From an uncultured Chitinophagaceae bacterium (GTDB taxonomy: Bacteria > Bacteroidota > Bacteroidia > Chitinophagales > Chitinophagaceae), in contig CALCNY010000170.1 of NCBI GenBank assembly GCA_937897585.1, positions 1 to 15,817 of the forward strand: DNA of 15,817 nucleotides, read 5' to 3'. The position numbers were made by a program, and so were the translations under genes. Below the pieces are notes generated by a model. It was not told the origin of the DNA. It was given only the letters and a program-made list of their open reading frames with translations, and did not search any database. This document shows, in pieces, positions 6,682-14,178 of this stretch; the first letter of the stretch is position 1; each line of letters begins with the position of its first letter.

Positions 6682-8465
6682 TATCTGACCAACACAATCT
6701 TCCCCGATTTAATCACCCCATTATCTCCTCTAATTGAATAGAAATATGTTCCCGATGGTAATTTACTGCCGGCTGCATTTTTCCCATCCCAAACAATCAG
6801 ATATTTTCCTAAAGGAACACTGTTATTATAATCCCATCTTCTTACTAATTGGCCCAAATCATTGTGAATCAAGAAATGTAAATTTTCAGCATTCTTGATT
6901 TCAAATTCAATTTTGGTTTGATCTGAAAAAGGATTTGGATAGATGTTATCTCGGATATCGTAATTGCAATTGTACAACGTTGGTGTTACATTACTTACTA
7001 GCGTTAATGAATCGTTTACCGGTGGTGGTGAGGTTGAATCATAGCAATTGTTGGTGCTGCTGATAAAATAAGTTGCAGAAACATCTTTATTATGATGAGT
7101 AGCATCTTCATTCGCAGGCAAATAAGTTCTTACATAATCTACAGTAACTCCTGCAGGCGCAACGGTTACACGCATGTGACCTGAACTTGCCTGTATGATT
7201 CCTTCGTGATATCCATAATCAGATGCATAATTTACCACATCACTGTTGGATGGATTTGGATGACTTGGCTGAGGTGTTTCCTGATATACCAGACAATCTT
7301 TTTCTTGCTTGCCATAAAAATGATCATGACCATGAAAGAAGATATTTACTTTATGTTCTTTTAATAAATCTTTAATGGGCTTATACCAACCCGGTCTGTA
7401 AAAAGCAAAAGAATCTTCGCCATTTAAACTTTTACCACCCCACTCATATCTGTCGGCAAATTCAACACCACCGCGCCCATCGGGATCGCCACCAATAATT
7501 TGATGTGCAAATACGAATTTGAATTTTTTGCTGTCATTATCTTCAAGTGTTTTCTTCATCCAGTCGTATTGTGCTTTACCCAAAGTCCATCTCCAACCAT
7601 GAAGTGAATCTGGTTTAATTGATGTATACCAATATGGATCAAGTACAATAAATAATGCATCTCCCCATGTCCATGAGTAATAATTTTCTCTTTGTCCTAC
7701 AATAGCCTGATGTGAAGTATCTCCTGAATAAAAACCATCAGGTGCAGGATTCATAAAATATTTTTTTCTATCAAGCGCATCCCAAATGGCAATATTATTA
7801 GTTGAGTCAATTCTTGCACCTACCCTATTCCAACCTGCTTCTCCTTCGTGATTTCCTAATGCAATGAATAATGGAACCGAATGTGAAGATATCTGATAGA
7901 AATTACGGAAGACATTGCATCTGTAAGTAATCGTATCACGCGGAATGAGGTTGGTCGTTCTGTTTTTTAATTTATCTGTCATTAAAAAATCGCCCAAATC
8001 AATCATAAAATCTGGATTGTCGGATAGTTGATTTTGTAAACATTTTGCATATAAAGTAGAATCGCTTTGTTCATCAGAATGAGGATCAGCTTCTACAACA
8101 AATGAAAATGTGCTACCCGGATTTCTTTGTGTGTGAAAGAAATGTTCCGCTCTAGATGTTGCTGTGTTTGTTCCTGGTACACGATGTCTGACACGATAAT
8201 AATATTTGGTATCAGGTTGCAAACCGGTTAATGTAATTTCTGCCGGAAGATTTGCTGAAAATGGATTCCATTGAGTTTGATTTGGATAAGTACCGGATGT
8301 AGTTCCATATTGAACTTGCATTTCAGCACTATCGGAAAAAAACATTTGAATTGTAACACTGTTACTGGTGGGCCTGCCTAACAACTCTGAATATCTGACG
8401 GTTTGGGCATTACCTTTAATCATGAAAAGGAAACAAACTCCTATGAGCAATAGATTTTTTTTCAT
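6681..8465 (-). CDS. Secreted metallophosphoesterase with T9SS sorting domain (paralogue A)
   Basis: This 594-residue enzyme probably hydrolyses phosphate esters outside the cell. A signal peptide ends at GNAQ (about residue 20). A fibronectin-III-like domain (about 25-113) precedes a calcineurin-type metallophosphoesterase domain (about 120-450) with all metal-binding motifs: DPH (D127, H129), GD (D159), GNHE (N205, H206), FAH (H321) and GHDH (H380, H382). The fold resembles purple acid phosphatases, but the first motif is DxH rather than DxG and the GDxxY tyrosine is missing, so a purple tyrosinate centre is not expected. The C-terminal domain (about 508-594) starts IYPNPFSD and ends in KSGKIVLVR, a type A T9SS sorting signal, so the protein should cross the outer membrane by T9SS. 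The upstream neighbour is a paralogue. Confidence 0.88.
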   Translation of the reverse strand: MKKNLLLIGVCFLFMIKGNAQTVRYSELLGRPTSNSVTIQMFFSDSAEMQVQYGTTSGTYPNQTQWNPFSANLPAEITLTGLQPDTKYYYRVRHRVPGTNTATSRAEHFFHTQRNPGSTFSFVVEADPHSDEQSDSTLYAKCLQNQLSDNPDFMIDLGDFLMTDKLKNRTTNLIPRDTITYRCNVFRNFYQISSHSVPLFIALGNHEGEAGWNRVGARIDSTNNIAIWDALDRKKYFMNPAPDGFYSGDTSHQAIVGQRENYYSWTWGDALFIVLDPYWYTSIKPDSLHGWRWTLGKAQYDWMKKTLEDNDSKKFKFVFAHQIIGGDPDGRGGVEFADRYEWGGKSLNGEDSFAFYRPGWYKPIKDLLKEHKVNIFFHGHDHFYGKQEKDCLVYQETPQPSHPNPSNSDVVNYASDYGYHEGIIQASSGHMRVTVAPAGVTVDYVRTYLPANEDATHHNKDVSATYFISSTNNCYDSTSPPPVNDSLTLVSNVTPTLYNCNYDIRDNIYPNPFSDQTKIEFEIKNAENLHFLIHNDLGQLVRRWDYNNSVPLGKYLIVWDGKNAAGSKLPSGTYFYSIRGDNGVIKSGKIVLVR

Positions 8466-8508
8466 TGAAAATTTTTAAAGTATTAAAATTTAGTTGTTGT
8501 TAATATAA

Positions 8509-10317
8509 TCAATGTTGAATCAAAATCTTTTTGATGGTATTTCCCTGATCTGAATTTATTTTCAAGAAATAAACCCCAGTTGAATATTTACTTACGTCAA
8601 TTGAGTTGGCGTTTCCTTTGAAAATAGCTTGTCCAATACCATTGATCAATTCAGTTTGCAAATTGGTAATTGAAGTATTGAACCTTAAGTTAATGACGGT
8701 TTTTGCAGGATTTGGAAAAACGCTTACAAAATCAGATGTAGTAGCTATATTACATACTCTTCTGATACTGTCGGTAGGCGGTGTTCCTGTACAACCTGCA
8801 GGTAAAGATGTATAAGTCCTGGTTTGGAAACCACTGGAATCACAAACGGACCAATTGCCATAAGTAAACTGGCAAGGAGTTATAATACAATCACCAATAG
8901 TATAAGATAAAGCAATTTCCCTGTTTTTATGAACACCCATAGTATCTGCAGGTAAATAAGCGCGAACATAGTCCACTTTTACACACGATGGAGTGACTGT
9001 TACTTTTATATGTCCTGTTCCGTCTAGTGTATCTGCCGTGTATGCATCAGCGTTAGCCAGCATGCCAATTTCATAAGTAGAATCAGCAGCCATTGGACAA
9101 GCCTGATATGTTATGCCATCCAACATTTCATGAGCGAATACATGGTCGTGCCCCTGAAAGAAAATGTTTACATGATTATCAATGAATAATTGATGAATGG
9201 GTTTGGTCCATCCTTCTGAAGCGGGTCTGTTGGCATCAAAAGTATATCCGTTTCCTGTAGTACCAGTTACTCTTTGATAACCTCCCCATTCGTTTGTGAT
9301 AGCATTGGTTATACCGCCTCTGCCTTCACCTCTGATGTGATGAGCGAAAACAAATTTATATTTGGCAGTACTGGTTTCTAATGTTTTTTTCAACCATAAA
9401 TATTGTGTTATTCCAAGTGTCCAATCCCAACCGGTTGGTTTGGCTGAAGTATCGGAACGGCTATCATATCTATACGGATCCAACACTACAAATAATGCAT
9501 CACCCCACGTCCAGGAATAATAATTTTCTGGATTGCCAATTCCCCAAGACTCATGAGTAGTATCACCGGCATAAAAATTATTGGGGGAAGGATTCGGATA
9601 ATACTTTTTTCTTGCCAAAGTTGCATTTACAGGCATATTGTTGGGAGCAGGTATAGGAAAACTGAAATGATGTTTTCTTTCCCCCTCATGATTTCCCAAG
9701 GCTATGAAAAAAGGAATGGAATGACATATTTGCCCTAGTAAGGGTCTGTAATTGTAATGTAAAGTATCTATTTCTCCGGCAGTAATCGTGTAAGTATGAT
9801 CAAGGTAGCTGTGATCATCACCAAAAATATCACCAAGTGATAACATGAAATCAGGGTTGTCTTTGGCTTCGTTATCTAACGTCACATTATACATGTTGAT
9901 GACGCCTTTTTTGTCGTATAAATGTTCGTCAGCTTCAATGGTAAAAGTAAATGATGAACCAGGTAGTCTTTGTGTTTGAAAGTAATATTCAGGTGAAAAA
10001 AGATAATTATTAGATCCGGTTCCTCTGTATTTTAATCTATAATAGTATTTTGTGTTGGGAACAAGGTTATGCAAATCTATTTCATTTGGAATTTTTGTCA
10101 GGCAACTGTTTGCCGGAGTAGTGTTGGGATAGTTTCCAGTTTGAGTGCCATATTCGATATAAACATCTGCGTTTTGATAAAACATAACGCTAGCTGTAAT
10201 TGAAGTGTCTGTTGGCCTGCCAAGGATGATATCGTATTGCTGAGCATTTGCGGAATTCTGTAAACAACAAATTAAAATGAAGCATTTTAAAAAACGAATA
10301 GCCAACTTAGAATTCAT
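8509..10317 (-). CDS. Secreted metallophosphoesterase with T9SS sorting domain (paralogue B)
   Basis: This 602-residue paralogue of the downstream gene has the same order: signal peptide ending at ANAQ (about residue 26), fibronectin-III-like domain (about 29-116), metallophosphoesterase domain (about 122-455) and a type A T9SS tail from VFPNPAKT to the end. Metal ligands are DEH (D130, H132), GD (D163), GNHE (N209, H210), FAHH (H326) and GHDH (H390, H392). Shared blocks such as NYYSWTWGDALF and VDYVRxYLPA show common descent, but the insertions between motifs and the tail sequences differ widely, so the duplication is old. An extra cysteine-containing region (about 480-525, with TYGNWSVCD) lies before the tail. 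It is first in a two-gene operon with a 43-base gap. Confidence 0.87.
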   Translation of the reverse strand: MNSKLAIRFLKCFILICCLQNSANAQQYDIILGRPTDTSITASVMFYQNADVYIEYGTQTGNYPNTTPANSCLTKIPNEIDLHNLVPNTKYYYRLKYRGTGSNNYLFSPEYYFQTQRLPGSSFTFTIEADEHLYDKKGVINMYNVTLDNEAKDNPDFMLSLGDIFGDDHSYLDHTYTITAGEIDTLHYNYRPLLGQICHSIPFFIALGNHEGERKHHFSFPIPAPNNMPVNATLARKKYYPNPSPNNFYAGDTTHESWGIGNPENYYSWTWGDALFVVLDPYRYDSRSDTSAKPTGWDWTLGITQYLWLKKTLETSTAKYKFVFAHHIRGEGRGGITNAITNEWGGYQRVTGTTGNGYTFDANRPASEGWTKPIHQLFIDNHVNIFFQGHDHVFAHEMLDGITYQACPMAADSTYEIGMLANADAYTADTLDGTGHIKVTVTPSCVKVDYVRAYLPADTMGVHKNREIALSYTIGDCIITPCQFTYGNWSVCDSSGFQTRTYTSLPAGCTGTPPTDSIRRVCNIATTSDFVSVFPNPAKTVINLRFNTSITNLQTELINGIGQAIFKGNANSIDVSKYSTGVYFLKINSDQGNTIKKILIQH

Positions 10318-10398
10318 TATAATATTTATTTAAAAAATGGGAAAATAAAATTACTCCTTTTTAAACAAGGGTACCCGTAGACTAACTTCAAATAATAA

Positions 10399-10418
10399 AG
10401 TTTAAGCGCCATTAAACT
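10399..10418. promoter_or_regulatory. Perfect dyad in the divergent control region, candidate operator
   Basis: AGTTTAAGCGCCATTAAACT has 7-base arms that are exact reverse complements around a 6-base spacer. It lies 82 bases upstream of the phosphoesterase start on the minus strand and about 137 bases upstream of the TIG-PEBP lipoprotein start on the plus strand. The 237-base region also holds the 8-base palindrome GGGTACCC (10369-10376). No full TAnnTTTG box was found for either direction. Position and symmetry suit a dimeric regulator, but no regulator is identified. Confidence 0.4.
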
Positions 10419-10554
10419 AATACAAAAAATAGAGTCAAATGCCGGCTGAAAAATTATTTATACCTTTCTACGACAAAAATCGTATTTTAGTTTTTCAGTT
10501 AAACTATAAAATTCTAAAAGGTATTGTATCAATTTTTGACTTAAATAAAAATTC

Positions 10555-11343
10555 ATGAAATTTTCGGTTTTGCTCATCACTATTTGTTTTTTTTCATTTT
10601 TTTCTTGCAAAAAAAACACCCCTTCAAACAGTAACTCAGTTTTAGCTTCAATCAGCTCGTTTTCACCGGCATCAGCAGGAGCGATTGGTTCAACGATAAC
10701 CATCAATGGTTCACATTTTACGGGTACTACATCAATAACCATTAATGGTACAACTGTTACTAATTATACTGTTGTCAATGATTCAACAATAACATTTACA
10801 GTACCAACCGGAGCTACAACCGGAACCATTACAATTACCAATGGGGCAGGCACTTACTCTGGAGGTGTATTCACCGTTGGTGTTTCCAAATTAGTGGCTT
10901 ACAGCTCAGCGTTTGTCAATAATGGGTTATATCCTAAATTATACACTTGCGACAGTACAGGTATTTCACCTCCGATTGCATGGAGAGACGCACCTGCTGG
11001 AACCAATGCTTATGCTATTACCATGCATACGATTACACCAACACCTCCCAATCATGTGTACATGGTCGTTTATAATTTACCCGCCTCAGTACTAAGTGTA
11101 CCAGAAAACAATACGACAGTAGGTACTTATGGTGCCAACACATTTGCTAATCCATTGAAATATGAACCGCCTTGTTCACAAGGGCCGGGCTTGAAATATT
11201 ATTATATCACTGTTTATGCGCTCTCACGCCAACCGACCTTAACGGTACCACAAAGCCAAGTAACTATGGATGTTTTACAATCAGCTATGAGTGGTATTAC
11301 TTTAGATACTTCAATGATTACAGTTGGTTATGCCAGACCATAA
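10555..11343 (+). CDS. TIG-PEBP lipoprotein (YbhB/YbcL-like)
   Basis: The lipoprotein signal ends in FFSC (C18), so the 262-residue product is anchored in the envelope. Residues about 30-108 form an IPT/TIG immunoglobulin-like domain (SISSFSPASAGAIGSTITI, ending in GGVFTV). Residues about 112-262 resemble the phosphatidylethanolamine-binding/YbhB family, with YTCDSTGISPPIAW, AGTNAYAI, HVYMVVYNLP and YYITVYALS. The usual anion-binding DPDAP motif is replaced by TITPTP, and the CPPxGxHRY block is altered to CSQGPGLKYY, with only H167 clearly kept, so ligand binding may be lost or changed. It is first in a run of three exported proteins, 25 bases before the YHYH gene. A TIG domain suggests surface or protein-protein contact. 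Confidence 0.78.
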   Translation: MKFSVLLITICFFSFFSCKKNTPSNSNSVLASISSFSPASAGAIGSTITINGSHFTGTTSITINGTTVTNYTVVNDSTITFTVPTGATTGTITITNGAGTYSGGVFTVGVSKLVAYSSAFVNNGLYPKLYTCDSTGISPPIAWRDAPAGTNAYAITMHTITPTPPNHVYMVVYNLPASVLSVPENNTTVGTYGANTFANPLKYEPPCSQGPGLKYYYITVYALSRQPTLTVPQSQVTMDVLQSAMSGITLDTSMITVGYARP

Positions 11344-11368
11344 TTTTTTAAAAAGTAAAAAATAAAAA

Positions 11369-12769
11369 GTGAAAAAAATCATCAACTTCCTCTTGTATTT
11401 CATAGTATTTGCAGCAGGATCATTTGCACATCCGGGCGGACATTATTCTAAATCTGATATTTCAACATTACACCATTGGGAAGCACAAAAAAACAATGAG
11501 AAAATTGTCGGCAATTACATGATGTCTAACAAAGATTTTATTTTGATTGAAGGTGTTGAAGGAAAAATATGGAGATTGAATGTCAGTGAAATGACAGCCA
11601 ATGATATCAATTATTTGAATTCAGAAATAAAAACAATCAATAAAAAAAATGGCATCAATCTTCCACTGATAACCGATGTACATACCAACACAACATGGGA
11701 CTTTCAGTATATTTTCAAACTGGCACTACTGGCAATTGTTGCAATTGGATTTTATTTTATGAGTATGCTGGCTTTTAAAAATAATTTTCAAAAACAATGG
11801 CAGTTTTCATTCTCAGTATTGGCTTTGTGTTTTTCAGTAATGTTCTTTCTTTCTTGCAAAAAGACAATACCAACACCCGGCGGCAATGGCAACAATAACA
11901 TTGACAGCAATTTCATTCCTAAATCTTCCACTTCATTCATAGATTCTGCATTTGGACCTTATAAGCCACTTATTTCAACCACTTGGGACACAACTTATTT
12001 TTATGTCAACAGCGGAGGAATTCCCAGTCACAATATGATGATCGGCATTACCAGCTGGCAGCAACAAGTTCCCATTCCACAGGCATATTCAGGTACCAAT
12101 CACTGGAGCATTCCTTTACAGCCTGTATATGCGGCAACTCCTTTAAGTACAAGATATAATTTCATGAAAGGCGCTGTTGCCATTGCCGTTAATGGTATTC
12201 CCATTTTCAATGCTTTGAATAACAGAGGAGAAGATTCTTATGCTATTGGCGAATTGGATAACTGGGGAGGACATTGCGGAAAGGCAGACGATTATCATTA
12301 CCATGCCGCTCCTTTACATTTGTCAGGAACTTCAGGATTGATGCCAATTGCATTTGCTCTAGATGGATTTGCTGTATATGGAGCTAAAGAACCAGATGGC
12401 ACTACCATGCAAAGTTTAGATACTTGCCATGGACATATTTATAACAATGGTGTATATCATTATCATGGCACCACCACTTATCCTTATGTGGTAGGTTCAA
12501 TGAGAGGTAAAGTTTCTATCGATCCAACAACACCTGCACCTGAAAATCAAATTTTACCACAAGCATTCGCTCATGGTGTCAGACCACCGCTTACTCCGCT
12601 GAGAAATGCAGTAATCACTGATTTTACTTCTCCTACTGCTAATGCCTATAATTTAACCTATCAGCTAGGTAATCGTCAGGGACATGTAAATTATAATTGG
12701 GATAATACAGGCCATTATCATTTTACTTTTATTGATACAGCAGGCGTAACGACTACAGCAGATTATTAA
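11369..12769 (+). CDS. YHYH-domain membrane protein with internal lipobox
   Basis: Translation starts at a GTG (11369) and gives 466 residues. A signal peptide ends near SFA (20) and is followed by HPGGH. A small domain (about 25-95) is followed by a transmembrane helix (about 114-133). A second hydrophobic stretch (about 146-162) ends in the lipobox-like FFLSC (C163), then a G/N-rich linker. The YHYH domain (about 195-440) has GGHC (300-303), YHYH (309-312), FALDGFAVYG (329-338), CHGH (353-356) and a second YHYH (363-366). The histidine and cysteine clusters look like a metal site, but the family function is unknown. A lipoprotein signal inside the chain suggests fusion of two genes. Internal ATGs at 11759 and 11765 could yield the lipoprotein alone. 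Confidence 0.78.
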   Translation: MKKIINFLLYFIVFAAGSFAHPGGHYSKSDISTLHHWEAQKNNEKIVGNYMMSNKDFILIEGVEGKIWRLNVSEMTANDINYLNSEIKTINKKNGINLPLITDVHTNTTWDFQYIFKLALLAIVAIGFYFMSMLAFKNNFQKQWQFSFSVLALCFSVMFFLSCKKTIPTPGGNGNNNIDSNFIPKSSTSFIDSAFGPYKPLISTTWDTTYFYVNSGGIPSHNMMIGITSWQQQVPIPQAYSGTNHWSIPLQPVYAATPLSTRYNFMKGAVAIAVNGIPIFNALNNRGEDSYAIGELDNWGGHCGKADDYHYHAAPLHLSGTSGLMPIAFALDGFAVYGAKEPDGTTMQSLDTCHGHIYNNGVYHYHGTTTYPYVVGSMRGKVSIDPTTPAPENQILPQAFAHGVRPPLTPLRNAVITDFTSPTANAYNLTYQLGNRQGHVNYNWDNTGHYHFTFIDTAGVTTTADY

Positions 12770-12806
12770 TTACTGAATAATCAAAAGCAATATTTTTTTA
12801 TTACTT

Positions 12807-12833
12807 TAGCCCACCATTTAAAACGGTGGGCTA
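12807..12833 (+). terminator. Intrinsic terminator after the YHYH gene
   Basis: TAGCCCACC (12807-12815) pairs exactly with 12825-12833 around a 9-base loop, and a T-rich stretch (TTTATTTCATT) follows. It separates the YHYH gene from the hydrolase gene, which starts 32 bases later. The hydrolase therefore needs read-through or its own promoter. Confidence 0.78.
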
Positions 12834-12865
12834 TTTATTTCATTCTCTCTTTAATTTGAAAAAAA

Positions 12866-13861
12866 ATGAAAAGATTATTTTATTTCAGCTTTATATTTTT
12901 ATTGTTCTCTTGCAAAAAAACACCAGTAGACAATTCAGGTAATGGCAATGGAAACGGTAATGGAAACAACAACAATTCAGCAGTAATTTTTGAAAGATTC
13001 ATTACGCCTTCAACAGTGAATCCATTGGTAACCAGCTTTAATAGCCAGCATTATATTTATGTTGATACAGTAACCTTGAAGAATAAATTGTTTGTCTTTC
13101 TTCCCGGAACAACAGGCTCTCCTCAATTTTACAAGCTGATTGTAAAAAAAGCGGCATCAATGGGCTATCATTCAATTGGTTTGATGTATCCTAATAATAG
13201 TGATTTATATACAGCCGCTGCTTCCAATGCTGATAATACTCAATTTGGTAAATGTCGTCAGGAAATTTTTGATGGCACTGATCAGTCAACAGGTGTTAAT
13301 GTGAATTTTTCAAATTGCATCAAAACAAGATTACATGATTTGTTGGTTTATTTACAACAACAAGACACAACGCATAACTGGGGTCAATTCATGTTAAATA
13401 ATGAAATCGATTGGAGTAAAATTATAATTGCAGGTCACTCACAGGGAGGTGGACACGCATTATACATTTCAAAACAAGTAAGCGTGATAAGAGCTATTAG
13501 TTTTTCTTCAATAGACTGGAACAGCAATTTGGGAAGAAGTGCCGATTGGGTTACACAGTCTGGCGCTACTGATGTAGCAAGATTATATTCCATCAATGGC
13601 ATTGCTGACCAGATATTCAGTTACGCCAATGTACAAACGCAGTTAGCGGAAATGGGTTTTACCGGGCCGGCAGTAAGTATCGATTCCAATCAACCGCCTT
13701 ATTTAAATAGCCATACACTAACCACAACGGCTACACCAGCAACTAGTGTGTTATTTCCTGATCACAATGTTACTTGCCTTGATTCTTATGTGCCTAAAAA
13801 TAATACCGGAGGCCCAGCAGTCAATTTCGACAAAGCATGGGAATATTTAATTGGGAATTGA
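12866..13861 (+). CDS. Alpha/beta-hydrolase lipoprotein (BPSS1187-like)
   Basis: This 331-residue protein has a lipoprotein signal ending in LFSC (C16) and a G/N repeat linker (about 25-35), so the catalytic domain is held away from the membrane. The domain has an alpha/beta-hydrolase layout: KLFVFLPGT (oxyanion-side strand and loop), GYHSIGLMYPN, and the nucleophile elbow AGHSQGGG with S190. The likely acid is D246 in GIADQIF and the likely base is H298 in PDHNV. This resembles the BPSS1187 family, whose substrates are not known to me. The most probable activity is hydrolysis of an ester or a similar bond in the periplasm or at the surface. It is third in the run of exported proteins, after a terminator. 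Confidence 0.8.
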   Translation: MKRLFYFSFIFLLFSCKKTPVDNSGNGNGNGNGNNNNSAVIFERFITPSTVNPLVTSFNSQHYIYVDTVTLKNKLFVFLPGTTGSPQFYKLIVKKAASMGYHSIGLMYPNNSDLYTAAASNADNTQFGKCRQEIFDGTDQSTGVNVNFSNCIKTRLHDLLVYLQQQDTTHNWGQFMLNNEIDWSKIIIAGHSQGGGHALYISKQVSVIRAISFSSIDWNSNLGRSADWVTQSGATDVARLYSINGIADQIFSYANVQTQLAEMGFTGPAVSIDSNQPPYLNSHTLTTTATPATSVLFPDHNVTCLDSYVPKNNTGGPAVNFDKAWEYLIGN

Positions 13862-13984
13862 TTTTTTGCACTTTGATTAAATTAATTTACAACTCAGTTA
13901 TTATCTATTTTCTAATATGGATTAGGAGGTGGAATCACCATTAAATTAGGAAAGGATAAATAATATAGTTTTTTAAATTTTTTC

Positions 13985-14013
13985 ATAGCCAATTGTTCTA
14001 AACCATTGGCTAT
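13985..14013 (+). terminator. Hairpin terminator downstream of the hydrolase gene
   Basis: ATAGCCAAT (13985-13993) pairs exactly with 14005-14013 around an 11-base loop, followed by TTCTTTT. It is 124 bases past the hydrolase stop codon. No gene was recognised in the sequence between them (13862-13984). Confidence 0.7.
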
Positions 14014-14046
14014 TTCTTTTACTATCTACATCAAATCCAATTTGCC

Positions 14047-14096
14047 ATCACACACTTATGGTGATTCTCAGCACGAAAAACGCTGATATGTATCAC
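14047..14096. promoter_or_regulatory. Alternative hairpins upstream of the histidine kinase
   Basis: The 317-base gap 13862-14178 holds no gene on either strand that I can support. Apart from the terminator it contains this cluster. GTGAT (14061-14065) can pair with ATCAC upstream (14047-14051) or with ATCAC downstream (14092-14096). The second fold also encloses CAGC (14069-14072) paired with GCTG (14082-14085). The two folds are mutually exclusive. Arms of 4-5 bases are short, and whether the region is transcribed is unknown. Confidence 0.3.
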
Positions 14097-14116
14097 ACCT
14101 CAGATTAGGGCACTTA

Positions 14117-14150
14117 TTGGGTCAAACAAACTACTTTCACGCTAATATTG
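14117..14150 (+). promoter_or_regulatory. Weak candidate promoter of the histidine kinase
   Basis: TTG (14117-14119) and TAATATTG (14143-14150, one mismatch to TAnnTTTG) are separated by 23 bases, at the long end of the usual range. Transcription would begin near 14157, giving a leader of about 20 bases to the ATG at 14179. It is the best match in the gap but not a strong one. Confidence 0.3.
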
Positions 14151-14178
14151 TAGCAACAATGTGAACAAAATCTCACGC

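Noticed and set aside
6509..6697. 62-codon reading frame on the minus strand between the convergent genes
   Set aside because: It consists mainly of the REP-like repeats and the ends of both neighbouring genes in another frame, with no signal or domain.
10369..10376. GGGTACCC palindrome as an operator
   Set aside because: An 8-base palindrome without extended symmetry is not enough evidence on its own; the nearby 20-base dyad is stronger.
10458..10742. 94-codon minus-strand frame over the TIG-PEBP start
   Set aside because: It is antisense to the lipoprotein signal peptide and TIG domain, which are well supported.
13925..13939. GGAGGTGGAATCACC looked like a 16S rRNA end or a strong ribosome binding site
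   Set aside because: It is not the 16S 3' end sequence, and no start codon with an open frame follows; it is only a small hairpin.
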